Positions 7,821 through 16,721 of a DNA stretch of 50,449 nucleotides are shown here, in pieces; position 1 is the stretch's first letter, and the number at the start of each line of letters is the position of its first letter. Position numbers and translations under genes: made by a program. This stretch comes from Ruixingdingia sedimenti (GTDB lineage Bacteria; Pseudomonadota; Alphaproteobacteria; Rhodobacterales; Rhodobacteraceae): contig NZ_JAVKPH010000028.1 in assembly GCF_031432425.1 (NCBI RefSeq), forward strand, positions 1 through 50,449. The letters are read 5' to 3'. The notes beneath the pieces were generated by a model. The model ran no database searches. It saw only the letters and a list, made by a program, of their open reading frames with translations, and had not been told where the DNA came from.

Positions 7821-10103
7821 ATGGGCTACGGCAAGGCGCAGGGCGGGCGGGTCGAGGATATCCGGCTTCTGACCGGGCGGGGGCGCTATGTCGACGACAT
7901 CGCCCCGCCCGGCGCGCTGCATGTGCATTTCCTGCGGTCGCAGGTCGCCCATGCCGACATCCGCGCCCTCGACCTCACCGCCGCGCGCGCGGCGCCGGGG
8001 GTGCATCTGGTGCTGGCGGCCGGGGATCTGCTGGCCGCGGGGGTGGACCTCGACATGAAGGCCACCACCACCCGCAACCGCGACGGCAGCCGGGGCGCGG
8101 CGCCGCTGCGGCCCTTGCTGGCCACCGGGCGGGTGCGGTTCGTGGGCGAGGCGCTGGCGGTCGTCGTCGCCGATACGCCGGACGCCGCGCGCGACGCGGC
8201 CGAACTGATCGAGCCGGATCTGGCCGAGCGCCCCGTCCATCTGGCGCTCGCCCCGGGGGGCGAACCGCTGCATCCCGCCGCCGCGCCCGACAACTGCGCC
8301 TTCCGCTGGGAACTGGGCGATGCGGCCGCGGTCGATGCCGCCATCGCCGCCGCCGCCCATGTCGTGCGCCTGCGGGTCGAGGACAACCGCATCATCGCCA
8401 ACGCGATGGAGCCCCGCGCCGCCTTTGCCGACTGGGAAGACGGGCGCATCCATCTGTGCGTGAACGGGCAGGGGGTCTGGAACATCCGCACCCGCGTGGC
8501 CGCGCATCTGGGGATGGATCCCGCCGACCTGCGCGTCACCACGCCCGACGTGGGCGGCGGCTTCGGCATGAAGGCCACGAACTATCCCGAATACCCCGTC
8601 CTCGCCCATATCGCGCGCCTTCTGCGCCGCCCCGTTCGCTGGATGGCGGATCGCACCGAATCGATGCTGTCCGACAACGGGGGCCGCGATCTGGTGTCCG
8701 AGGCGGTGCTGGCCTTCGACGCCGCCCGCCGCATCACCGCCTACCGGGTGGATATCGCCTGCAACCTCGGCGCCTACAATTCGCAGAACGGCCAGATCAT
8801 CCAGGCCGACATTTCGTCCAAGGTGCTGACCGGGGTCTATGACATCCCCGCCGCCCATGCGGTCGCGCGCGGCTATTACACCAATACCACCCAGGTCGAT
8901 GCCTATCGCGGCGCGGGGCGGCCCGAGGCGATCTATACCCTGGAACGCGCGATGGACGAGGCCGCGCGGCAGATGGGCACCGATCCCTTCGCGCTGCGCG
9001 AGGCGAATTTCATCCGTACCTTCCCCTATCGCACGCCCTCGGGCGAAACCTATGACGTGGGCGATTTTCCCCGCGTTCTGGCGCGGTTGCGGGCCGAAGC
9101 CGATGTGGCGGGCTTTCCCGCCCGGCGCGCGGCCTCTGCCGGGCGGGGGCGGCTGCGGGGCATGGGGCTGGCCTATTACGTCGAGGCGATCCTGGGCGAT
9201 CCGACCGAGGGCGCGACGGTGGTGTTCAATGCCGATGGCACGGTGGACCTGCTGGTCGGCACGCAGTCGAACGGGCAGGGGCACGAGACCGTCTATGCCC
9301 GCTTCCTGTCGGAACAGACCGGCATTCCGATGGCGGCGATCCGCGTGGTGCAGGGCGACAGCGACCGGATCGCGAAAGGCGGCGGCACCGGGGGCTCGCG
9401 TTCGGTGACGACGCAGACCAATGCGACACTGGCCGCCGTCACGGCGATGGTCGCGGCCTTCACCCCTTTCCTCGCCGGCGAACTGGGGGCCGAACCCGCC
9501 TTTGCCGAGGGCGCTTTCCGCGCGCCCGGGTCGAACCGCACGCTGACGCTGCTCGAGGCGGCGGACCTCGCCCGCGCGCGCGGGCGCACCGACCTTCTGC
9601 GCCACGCGGCAGAGGCGAAGCTGGCCGGCCGGTCCTATCCCAACGGCGCGCATCTGGCAGAGGTCGAGGTGGACCCGGAAACCGGGCAGGTGGAACTGGT
9701 GGCCTATGCGGTGGCCGACGATCTGGGCAACCTTCTGGACCCGCAACTGGTGGCGGGGCAGATCCATGGCGGCATCGCGCAGGGGGCGGGGCAGGCGCTG
9801 TGCGAACATGTGGTGCATGACGCCCACGGCCAGTTGCTGACCGCGACCTTCATGGATTACGCCATGCCGCGCGCCGCCGATTTCCCGCGCTTCCGCCTCG
9901 CCTCGGTGCCGGTGCCGACGCGCACCAACCCGCTCGGCATGAAGGGTTGCGGCGAGGCGGGGACGGTGGGCGCGCTGCCGGCGGTGGCCAATGCGGTGCG
10001 CGACGCGCTGGCGCCCGCGGGCGTGGCGCGGGTCGACATGCCCTTCACGCCCGCGCGTGTCTGGGCCTGGCTGAAGGAGGCCGGCCACGATCCGTCTGCG
10101 TGA
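7821..10103 (+). CDS. Xanthine dehydrogenase/CoxL-like molybdopterin-binding subunit (form II)
   Basis: This is the large, molybdenum-cofactor-binding subunit of a molybdenum hydroxylase. It has 760 residues and starts MGYGKAQGGRVEDIRLLTGRG after a good GGGAGGCG site. AYRGAGRPEA at 361-370 replaces the AYRCSFR motif of true CO dehydrogenases, which places it in the form II/aldehyde-oxidase-like group. The catalytic base is E712 in KGCGEAGTVGALPA, and GGGFGMK and GQGHETVYARF are further cofactor contacts. The usual 2Fe-2S and FAD subunits are not next to it, so the partner subunits must be encoded elsewhere. Its substrate is unknown. The next gene begins right after it and may be translationally coupled. 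Confidence 0.85.
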   Translation: MGYGKAQGGRVEDIRLLTGRGRYVDDIAPPGALHVHFLRSQVAHADIRALDLTAARAAPGVHLVLAAGDLLAAGVDLDMKATTTRNRDGSRGAAPLRPLLATGRVRFVGEALAVVVADTPDAARDAAELIEPDLAERPVHLALAPGGEPLHPAAAPDNCAFRWELGDAAAVDAAIAAAAHVVRLRVEDNRIIANAMEPRAAFADWEDGRIHLCVNGQGVWNIRTRVAAHLGMDPADLRVTTPDVGGGFGMKATNYPEYPVLAHIARLLRRPVRWMADRTESMLSDNGGRDLVSEAVLAFDAARRITAYRVDIACNLGAYNSQNGQIIQADISSKVLTGVYDIPAAHAVARGYYTNTTQVDAYRGAGRPEAIYTLERAMDEAARQMGTDPFALREANFIRTFPYRTPSGETYDVGDFPRVLARLRAEADVAGFPARRAASAGRGRLRGMGLAYYVEAILGDPTEGATVVFNADGTVDLLVGTQSNGQGHETVYARFLSEQTGIPMAAIRVVQGDSDRIAKGGGTGGSRSVTTQTNATLAAVTAMVAAFTPFLAGELGAEPAFAEGAFRAPGSNRTLTLLEAADLARARGRTDLLRHAAEAKLAGRSYPNGAHLAEVEVDPETGQVELVAYAVADDLGNLLDPQLVAGQIHGGIAQGAGQALCEHVVHDAHGQLLTATFMDYAMPRAADFPRFRLASVPVPTRTNPLGMKGCGEAGTVGALPAVANAVRDALAPAGVARVDMPFTPARVWAWLKEAGHDPSA

Positions 10104-10185
10104 CATCCTCGGCTGGTTCAGCCGGCCCCGGGTCGAGCTTGCCACGCCCGAGCCCCCGCCCTCGCGGGCGGGGACCGATCATGTC

Positions 10186-11160
10186 GTGATCCTCGACGGC
10201 ACCATGTCCTCGCTGGAACCGGGGGAGGAGACGAACGCCGGCCTCACCTTCCGCCTGCTGTCGGAGGCGCGGGCGCGCGCGCATCTGTCGCTTTATTACG
10301 AACCGGGGCTGCAATGGCAGGGCTGGCGGCATGCGGGCGACGTGGCGCAGGGCCGGGGGCTCGACCGGCAGATCCGGCGCGCCTACGGCTTTCTCGCCTC
10401 GCGCTACCGGCCCGGCGACCGGATCTATCTTTTCGGCTATTCGCGCGGGGCCTATGCGGTGCGCTCGCTTGCCGGAATGATCGACCGGGTGGGGCTGCTG
10501 CGGCGCGATGCCGCGACGGAACGCAACGTGCGCCTGGCCTACCGCCACTACCAGACCGGCCCCGACACCCCCGCCGCCCGCGCCTTCGTCGAGGCCCATT
10601 GCCGGCCCGGGGTGGTGGTCCAGATGGTGGGGGTCTGGGATACGGTCAAGGCGCTCGGCCTGCGGCTGCCGGTGGTCTGGCGCTTCACCGAGGTCGCGCA
10701 CCGCTTTCACAACCACCAGCTGGGGCCGACGATCCGCTTCGGCTTTCAGGCGCTGGCGCTGCACGAGACGCGGGTGGTGTTCGAACCCGTGCTGTGGCAC
10801 TGCCCGCCGGAATGGGACGGCAGCGTGGAACAGGTCTGGTTCCGCGGCGCGCATGGCGACATCGGCGGGCAACTGGGCGGGTTCCGGGCGGCGCGGCCGC
10901 TGTCGAACATCCCGCTGGTCTGGATGCTGGAAAAGGCAGAGGCCTGCGGCCTGCCGCTGCCCACGGGCTGGCACGCGCGCTTTCCCTGCGATCCGCATGC
11001 GCCGATGGTCGGCACCTGGCGCGACTGGGGCAAGATCTTTCTGCTGCGCAAGCCCCGGGTGGTGGGGCGCGACCGTTCCGAACGCATCCACCCCACCGCC
11101 CTGCCGGTACCCCCCGCGGCCCCCACCCCCGCCCCGCCCGCGCCCCTCGCGCCGCGCTAG
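10186..11160 (+). CDS. DUF2235 alpha/beta-hydrolase-like protein
   Basis: This protein of at least 324 residues belongs to the DUF2235 family, whose members include type VI secretion phospholipases but also many housekeeping-type proteins. LFGYSRGAYAVRSLAG carries the GxSxG nucleophile at S86, and the Asp is likely in VWDTVKALG or the RGAHGDIGG segment. The first standard start is GTG at 10186, but coding-like sequence (RLRDILGWFSRP) extends upstream to about 10087. That extension has AAGGAGG at 10074-10080 and only non-standard codons (ACG, ATC, CTG) at the right distance. It follows the molybdenum hydroxylase gene closely. The proline/alanine-rich tail is likely disordered. No other secretion genes are nearby, so an effector role is not supported here. 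Confidence 0.75.
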   Translation: MILDGTMSSLEPGEETNAGLTFRLLSEARARAHLSLYYEPGLQWQGWRHAGDVAQGRGLDRQIRRAYGFLASRYRPGDRIYLFGYSRGAYAVRSLAGMIDRVGLLRRDAATERNVRLAYRHYQTGPDTPAARAFVEAHCRPGVVVQMVGVWDTVKALGLRLPVVWRFTEVAHRFHNHQLGPTIRFGFQALALHETRVVFEPVLWHCPPEWDGSVEQVWFRGAHGDIGGQLGGFRAARPLSNIPLVWMLEKAEACGLPLPTGWHARFPCDPHAPMVGTWRDWGKIFLLRKPRVVGRDRSERIHPTALPVPPAAPTPAPPAPLAPR

Positions 11161-11211
11161 GGGCCCTCCGCCCGGCGGCAGTGCGGGGGGAAAGCGCAGG
11201 AGCCTCCGGCG

Positions 11212-11286
11212 GGGATATTTGGGGACAGAAAATGAGCTGGACAGGCTCTTCCCCGGCCCTGTTCATTTTCTGTCTGAAAATATCCC
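11212..11286. repeat. Interspersed inverted repeat, copy 2
   Basis: Arms GGGATATTT-3-GACAGAAAATGA and TTCATTTTCTGTC-3-AAATATCCC. It is preceded by GGAGCCTCCGGC, a flank shared with the copy at 23595 and, in part, with the copy at 17284, and followed by a GC hairpin. It lies between convergent genes (DUF2235 and the thioesterase). Confidence 0.9.
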
Positions 11287-11340
11287 GGGGTCCGGGGCAG
11301 CGCCCCGGCGCCGACCGCCGGGCCGGGTGCGCCCGGGGCC

Positions 11341-11829
11341 TCAGCCCGGCAGGATGATGCAGGTCGTGCTGGCGCTGGCGTAAAGCCTGCCGTCCGCCAC
11401 CCCGCGCAGTTCGGCGGTGGCGACGGCGGTGCTGCGCCCGGCATGGGCGACGGTGCCCGTTGCCTCCGCCTCTGTCCCCGGGGGCAGGGCGCGGGTCAGG
11501 TTCACCTTGTATTCCAGCGTCGTATAGCCCTGTCCGCGCGCCAGCACCGACATCACCGCGCAGCCCATCGCGCTGTCGAGGATCGCGCCGTACCAGCCGC
11601 CGTGCACCGTGCCCATCGGGTTGAGATGCGCGAAACCCGCGCGGCCCCGGAACAGCACGCGGCCCGGTTCCGCCGCGGTCATCGTGAAATCCATCGTGGC
11701 GCAGATGGGCGGCGCCGCGATCTCGCCCCGCAGCATCGCCTGCAACGCCTCGATCCCCGCCATCGCCGCCAGATCCGCGCGCCCCGCCATGTCCTCGGGC
11801 CGTTGTGCGATCCATGCCGTGCCGGTCAT
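11341..11829 (-). CDS. PaaI-family hotdog thioesterase
   Basis: This 162-residue single hotdog-fold protein starts MTGTAWIAQRPEDMAG. The HLNPMGTVHGGWYGAILDSAMG segment is the PaaI/YdiI-type catalytic region, where the Asp in LDSAMG is the likely general base. Members hydrolyse acyl- or phenylacetyl-type CoA thioesters; the substrate here is not known. I chose the ATG at 11829 because GGAGG lies upstream at a suitable distance; an in-frame ATG 33 bases further upstream lacks a site. It is convergent with the DUF2235 gene and divergent from the cobalamin uptake operon. Confidence 0.85.
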   Translation of the reverse strand: MTGTAWIAQRPEDMAGRADLAAMAGIEALQAMLRGEIAAPPICATMDFTMTAAEPGRVLFRGRAGFAHLNPMGTVHGGWYGAILDSAMGCAVMSVLARGQGYTTLEYKVNLTRALPPGTEAEATGTVAHAGRSTAVATAELRGVADGRLYASASTTCIILPG

Positions 11830-11923
11830 CCCTTGCCCTCCGTGCCGCCGCCATCCCAGCATGCACCGCCCGTGCGGCGTGTCGAGCCGTTCCCTTGCGG
11901 CATGCCGCCCGGCCCATCGGCCC

Positions 11924-11951
11924 TTGACATGCGCGCCACGCGGTCTATCAG
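11924..11951 (+). promoter_or_regulatory. Promoter of the cobalamin-uptake operon
   Basis: TTGACA (11924-11929), a 16-bp spacer and TATCAG (11946-11951) form a good housekeeping-type promoter. It ends just before the riboswitch aptamer begins. Confidence 0.6.
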
Positions 11952-11959
11952 GGCATCAC

Positions 11960-12142
11960 TTCGGTTTTCGCCGTGCGGGCCTGTCCGGGCGGCGGATGAA
12001 AAGGGAACGCGGTGCAGCCCCATGGGCCCAATCCGCGGCTGCCCCCGCAACTGTAGGCGGCGAGCGACGGCCATATGTGCCACTGGGGGTTTCCCCGGGA
12101 AGGCCGGCCCGAGCAGCGACCCGCGAGCCAGGAGACCTGCCG
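11960..12142 (+). ncRNA. Adenosylcobalamin riboswitch
   Basis: The leader contains the conserved cobalamin aptamer elements in order: GGGAACGCGGTG, the CCGCGGCTGCCCCCGCAAC core with CTGTA, GCGAGC, GCCACTGG, GGGAAGGCC, and the closing GAGCCAGGAGACCTGCC box at its 3' end. It lies 168 bp upstream of btuB, on the same strand, downstream of a good promoter. Binding of adenosylcobalamin would be expected to reduce expression of the receptor and transporter genes that follow. The exact expression platform (terminator or ribosome-site sequestration) was not worked out; the 168 bases after the aptamer hold no gene. Confidence 0.93.
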
Positions 12143-12309
12143 AGGTGATCACCTTCCCGCCGTGCGAGGGGCGCGGGCGGAGGCGGATCAACCGCCCGTG
12201 GTGACGCAAGCACCGTCGGCGGAAGGCCAGCCCTTCCAAGGACATTCGACAGCGTTCGCCGCCGGGGCCCGCGCCCTGGCGCCCAGACGGCCATCGGAGG
12301 GCCCGGGAC

Positions 12310-14184
12310 ATGACCAGATTCGCATCCCTTACCGCACTTGCCACCATCTTTGTCGCCGGCGCCGCCCCCCTGCGGGCGGAACCCGAGACCACCGTGCTGG
12401 ACGAGATCGTCCTGACCGCCAACCGCATCCCCACCGCGGCCGACCGCACCGGCGCCTCGGTCAGCGTGATCGACGACGAGGCGCTGGCCGAGGCCGGCAG
12501 CGCGCGGCTGGCCACCGTGCTCGACCGGTTGCCGGGCTTCAGCCTGCGCAGCCGGGGCCCGGCGGGCACGCAGATGGGCTTCACCCTGCGCGGGGCCACG
12601 CAGAACTATGTCGGCGTCTATGTCGACGGGATCGACGTGACCGACCCGTCGGGCACGCAGGTGGCGTTCGATTTCGGCGGCACGATGGCCACCGGCCTGT
12701 CCCGGGTCGAGGTGCTGCGCGGGTCGCAATCGGCGCTCTACGGCTCGCGCGCCATCGGCGGGGTGATCTCGATCACCACCGCGCGCGCGACCGAGGAGGG
12801 CACGCATCAGTCCCTCGCGGTCGAGGCCGGCAGTTTCGGCACCGCCTCGGCGATCTGGGGGCTGACCCACAAGTCCGACCGGGGCGAGGCGGCGCTCACG
12901 CTCGGCCGGTTCGTCTCGGACGGGTTTTCCGCCGCCGACGAGGCCGCGGGCAACACCGAGGCCGATGGCTTCCGCCAGAGCCGGGTGTCGTTCAACGGCG
13001 CGCTGAACCTCGAGGGCGGCGCGCGCATCGGCCTGTCGGCGTTCCTGGACCGCAGCACCGGCGCCTATGACGAGGGTTTTCCCCTGGGTGACGGCCTGCC
13101 GCCCTATGACGAGATCAACAAGACCCGTTCGGGCGGCCTGCGCGTATTCGCCGAATTCGACACCGGCCCGGTGGCGCATGAACTGTCGGCCAGCACCTAC
13201 CGGATCGAGCGGCGGATCATGGACGGCAACGCCTGGGGCACCTCGGACACCACCTATACCGGCACGCGGCGCACGCTGGCCTGGCAGGGCGTGACCGATC
13301 TGGGGCAGGCGGCGACGCTGGCCTTCGGCGCCGACTGGAACCGCGAGGATTACGACGCGGCGGGCACCTATGGCGCACCCTCTGCCCGCACCACCACCAC
13401 CGGCGTCTTTGCCGAAATCGACTGGGCCGTGGCGCCGACGCTCGACATCGCCACGACGCTGCGCCACGACGACCATTCCCTGTTCGGCGGTGCGACGACG
13501 GGGCGGATCGCGCTGGCCTGGCGGCCGACCGACCGGCTGACCATCCGCGCGCAGGCGGGCACGGGCTATCGCGCGCCTTCGAACTATGAACTCTACAGCG
13601 CCTATGGGTCGGTCGCGAACCAGCCCGAAACCAGCCGCACCCTCGACTTCGGCGTCGAATACCGCCCGGACGACCGCACCACCCTGCGCGCCACGGCCTT
13701 CCTGCTCGAGGTCGAGGATCTCATCGACTACGATTTCGCCAGCACCGCCTGTCCGGCCGCGGTCGCCTCCGGCTGGCCGGGCTGCTATGTCCAGGTGCCC
13801 GGCACCTCGCGCCGCAGCGGGGTGGAGCTTGAGGGCGCGTTCGATCTGTCCAACCGGCTGCGCCTGACGGCGAGCTATGCCTATATCGACAGCAAGACCA
13901 ACGCCTCTTCGGCCTGGGCGCGGGTGCCGCAGCACGAACTGGGCCTGGGTCTGGATGCGGTGCTGACCGACCGGCTGACGGCGGGCGTGTCGCTGCAACA
14001 TGCCGCCGGGCGGCGGGGGATGAAGGATTACACGCTGGTGGACGCCCGTCTGGGATATGCGATTTCCGACCGGGCAGAGGCCTATCTGCGGGTGGAAAAC
14101 CTGTTCGACGAACAATATCAGCTGGTGAATGGCTATGGCACCTCGGACCGGGCGGTCTATGTCGGCCTCAGCGCGCGTTTCTAG
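12310..14184 (+). CDS. btuB: TonB-dependent cobalamin receptor BtuB
   Basis: Outer-membrane TonB-dependent receptor of 624 residues for vitamin B12 or related corrinoids. A signal peptide (cleavage likely after APLRA near residue 23) is followed by a TonB box (DEIVLTANR). The plug domain holds SVSVIDDEAL, LRGATQNYVGVYVDGI and VEVLRGSQSALYGSRAIGG. A beta-barrel follows and ends with the typical aromatic C-terminus (VGLSARF). Corrinoid specificity is supported by the riboswitch upstream and by the btuFCD genes downstream. The stop overlaps the start of btuF by 26 bases. Confidence 0.93.
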   Translation: MTRFASLTALATIFVAGAAPLRAEPETTVLDEIVLTANRIPTAADRTGASVSVIDDEALAEAGSARLATVLDRLPGFSLRSRGPAGTQMGFTLRGATQNYVGVYVDGIDVTDPSGTQVAFDFGGTMATGLSRVEVLRGSQSALYGSRAIGGVISITTARATEEGTHQSLAVEAGSFGTASAIWGLTHKSDRGEAALTLGRFVSDGFSAADEAAGNTEADGFRQSRVSFNGALNLEGGARIGLSAFLDRSTGAYDEGFPLGDGLPPYDEINKTRSGGLRVFAEFDTGPVAHELSASTYRIERRIMDGNAWGTSDTTYTGTRRTLAWQGVTDLGQAATLAFGADWNREDYDAAGTYGAPSARTTTTGVFAEIDWAVAPTLDIATTLRHDDHSLFGGATTGRIALAWRPTDRLTIRAQAGTGYRAPSNYELYSAYGSVANQPETSRTLDFGVEYRPDDRTTLRATAFLLEVEDLIDYDFASTACPAAVASGWPGCYVQVPGTSRRSGVELEGAFDLSNRLRLTASYAYIDSKTNASSAWARVPQHELGLGLDAVLTDRLTAGVSLQHAAGRRGMKDYTLVDARLGYAISDRAEAYLRVENLFDEQYQLVNGYGTSDRAVYVGLSARF

Positions 14185-15001
14185 GGCGCTCGCGCTGGCG
14201 CTTTGCCTGCTGGTCCCCGCAATTGCGGGGGCCGGAACGCCGCCCCTGCGGGTGGTGTCGATCAACCTGTGCACCGATCAGCTGGCCATGGCGCTGGCGG
14301 CGCCGGGGCAGCTGGTGTCGGTCTCCTACCTCTCTGCCGATCCGCGCATGTCGATGATGGCCGACCGCGCGGCGGCCTATCCGCTCAACCACGCCGGCGC
14401 CGAAGAGGTCTATCTGATGCGCCCCGATCTGGTGCTGGGCGGGATCTACACCAACCGCGGCTCGGTCGAGATCCTGCAGCGGCTCGGCGTGCCGGTGCTG
14501 CTGCTGCCGCCCGTGGACCGGCTGGAGGATGTGGCGGCGCAGATGCGCACCGTCGGCGCGGCCCTGGGCCGCACGGCAGAGGCAGAGGCGCAGGTGGCCG
14601 CGTTCGAGGCAGCCCTCGCCGCGCTGCGGGTGGATCTGCCCCCGGTGACGGCGGCGCAATACCACCCTAACGGCTATACCACCGGCACCGGCACGCTGGC
14701 GGACGAGATCATGCGCCATACCGGCTATGCCAATATCGCCGCGCGGGCGGGGGTGGCGGGGGGCGGCGTGCTGGCCCTGGAACGGTTGGTGATGGAGGAT
14801 CCGCAGGTGATCGTGACCGCCCGCCCCTGGCCCGGCGCCTCGCGGTCCGAGGAACTGCTGGTCCATCCCGCGCTGGCCGCGCTGCGCGCGCGGGCGGCGC
14901 AGGTGCCGCTGGCCGATGCGGGTTGGTCCTGCGGCACGCCCGCGATGCTGGCGGCCGTGGCCGGCATGGCTGCCGCGCGCCGCGCGATGGAGGGGCGATG
15001 A
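14159..15001 (+). CDS. btuF: Cobalamin ABC transporter periplasmic binding protein
   Basis: Periplasmic binding protein of about 280 residues. The signal peptide (ALALALCLLVPAIAGAG) follows MSASARVSR. The VVSINLCTDQLAMALA segment, HAGAEEVYLMRPDLVLGG and the DEIMRHTGYANIAA region are typical of the class III (BtuF/FecB) fold. I chose the ATG at 14159 inside the end of btuB because it places the signal peptide at the N-terminus; an ATG 30 bases earlier is possible. It would pass corrinoids from BtuB to BtuCD. The stop overlaps the next start (ATGA). Confidence 0.88.
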   Translation: MSASARVSRALALALCLLVPAIAGAGTPPLRVVSINLCTDQLAMALAAPGQLVSVSYLSADPRMSMMADRAAAYPLNHAGAEEVYLMRPDLVLGGIYTNRGSVEILQRLGVPVLLLPPVDRLEDVAAQMRTVGAALGRTAEAEAQVAAFEAALAALRVDLPPVTAAQYHPNGYTTGTGTLADEIMRHTGYANIAARAGVAGGGVLALERLVMEDPQVIVTARPWPGASRSEELLVHPALAALRARAAQVPLADAGWSCGTPAMLAAVAGMAAARRAMEGR

Positions 15002-15981
15002 CCCTGCGCCTTGCCCCGCCGCTTGGCCTGCTGGTCGCGGTGTTGTTCGCGGCCTCGCTGCTGACCGGCCCGGCGGGGCTGTCGCTGGCCGACAGCCTCG
15101 GCGCGCTGCTGGCGGGGCGGGGCGAGGCGGCGGTGCTGGTGATGCGCGAAATCCGCCTGCCGCGGGCGGTTCTGGGGCTGCTGGTAGGGGCGGGGCTCGG
15201 GCTCGCCGGGGCGGCGATGCAGGGGTTCCTGCGCAACCCGCTGGCCGAACCGGGGCTGATCGGCGTGTCGCCGGCGGCGAGCCTCGGGGCGGTGATCTCG
15301 CTCCAGACCGGGGCGGCGGCTGCCTTTGCGCTGGCGCTGCCGCTGGCGGCGCTGACGGGGGCGGGGGTGGCGGTGGCGCTGGCGCTGATGCTGGCGGGGC
15401 CGCGGGGGGGCTCGTTCACGCTGATCCTTGCGGGGATCGCGATTTCGGCGCTGGCGGGGGCGCTGACCTCGCTGGTGCTGAACCTGTCGCCCAATCCTTA
15501 CGCGGCGGCGGAAATCGTGTTCTGGATGATGGGCTCGCTGGCCGACCGTTCGATGGATCATGTGGCGCTTGCCGCGCCCTTCCTGATCGGGGGGGCGGCC
15601 TTGCTGCTGACCACCGGGCGGGCGCTGGATGCGCTGACCCTGGGCGAGGATGCGGCGCAGTCGATGGGCGTGTCGCTGGTGTCGCTGCGGTTGCGTCTGC
15701 TGGTCGGCACCGCCGCCGTGGTGGGCGCGGCGACGGCGGTGGCGGGCGCGGTGGGCTTCGTCGGCCTTGTCGTGCCGCATCTTCTGCGCCCAGCGGTGGG
15801 GGCGCGGCCGGGGCGGCTGATGATCGCCTCGGCGCTTGGCGGGGCGGCGATGCTGCTGGCGGCGGACCTCGCCACAAGGCTGATCGCGCCGGAACGCGAC
15901 CTGAAGCTCGGCGTGTTGACGGCGATCGTGGGCGCGCCTTTCTTCCTGCGGCTGATCTGGCAGATGCGGGGGCGGGAATGA
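14998..15981 (+). CDS. btuC: Cobalamin ABC transporter permease
   Basis: FecCD/BtuC-family inner-membrane permease of 327 residues with about ten hydrophobic segments. Family marks are REIRLPRAVLGLLVGAGLGLAG near residues 43-62, NPLAEPGLIGVSPAAS, and GFVGLVVPHLLRP, which is the ATPase-coupling region. It starts in an ATGA overlap with btuF and ends in an ATGA overlap with btuD, so the complex is translated as a coupled unit. Confidence 0.92.
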   Translation: MTLRLAPPLGLLVAVLFAASLLTGPAGLSLADSLGALLAGRGEAAVLVMREIRLPRAVLGLLVGAGLGLAGAAMQGFLRNPLAEPGLIGVSPAASLGAVISLQTGAAAAFALALPLAALTGAGVAVALALMLAGPRGGSFTLILAGIAISALAGALTSLVLNLSPNPYAAAEIVFWMMGSLADRSMDHVALAAPFLIGGAALLLTTGRALDALTLGEDAAQSMGVSLVSLRLRLLVGTAAVVGAATAVAGAVGFVGLVVPHLLRPAVGARPGRLMIASALGGAAMLLAADLATRLIAPERDLKLGVLTAIVGAPFFLRLIWQMRGRE

Positions 15982-16721
15982 GGCTGGAGTTGCAAGACCT
16001 CACCGTCCTGCGCGGCCCATGCCCGGTGGTCGAGGGCGTGACGCTGACCCTCGGCCCTGGCGAATTCGTGGGGCTGATCGGCCCCAACGGCGCGGGCAAG
16101 ACGACGCTGATGCGCGCGGCGCTCGGCCTTCTGCCGCATCGCGGGCATGCGTCGCTGGCGGCGCTGCCTGCGCCCGCCCGCGCCCGCGCCTGCGCCTTCC
16201 TGCCGCAATCGCGCGAAGTGGCCTGGGCGATCAGCGTCGAGGCGCTGGTGGCCCTGGGCCGCGCCCCGCACCGCAGCGCCGCGGCGGACGACCGCGCGGC
16301 GGTGGACCGGGCGCTGGCGCGCATGGGGCTCGACGCCTACCGCAATCGCGCCGCCAATGCGCTGTCGGGGGGCGAGCTTGCCCGCGTGCTGATGGCCCGC
16401 GCGCTGGCGCAGGAGACGCCGCTGATCCTCGCCGACGAACCCGCCGCCGGGCTCGACCCCGAAAACCAGATCCGCGCGATGGAGGTCTTTGCGGCGCTGG
16501 CGGCAGAGGGGCGGGGGGTCATGGCCTCGGTCCATGACCTCGGGCTTGCGGCGCGGCATTGCACGCGGCTGGTGATGCTGTCGCGGGGCAGGGTGGCGGC
16601 GGACGGCCCGCCCGCCGCGGTGCTGACGCCCGACAGGCTGGCCGAGGTGTTCAACATCCGCGCCTTCCACACCGACACACCGGACGGCCCGGTGTTCCAG
16701 CCGCTGGCGGTGGTGCGCTGA
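15978..16721 (+). CDS. btuD: Cobalamin ABC transporter ATP-binding protein
   Basis: ABC ATPase of 247 residues. Walker A is GPNGAGKTT at residues 35-43, the Q-loop is in AFLPQSRE, the signature is LSGGELARVLMARAL, Walker B is LILADEPAAGLD, and the H-loop is SVHDLG. The short length and FecE-like layout fit BtuD. Last gene of the riboswitch-controlled operon; the gene on the other strand ends directly at 16722 with no gap. Confidence 0.92.
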   Translation: MRLELQDLTVLRGPCPVVEGVTLTLGPGEFVGLIGPNGAGKTTLMRAALGLLPHRGHASLAALPAPARARACAFLPQSREVAWAISVEALVALGRAPHRSAAADDRAAVDRALARMGLDAYRNRAANALSGGELARVLMARALAQETPLILADEPAAGLDPENQIRAMEVFAALAAEGRGVMASVHDLGLAARHCTRLVMLSRGRVAADGPPAAVLTPDRLAEVFNIRAFHTDTPDGPVFQPLAVVR

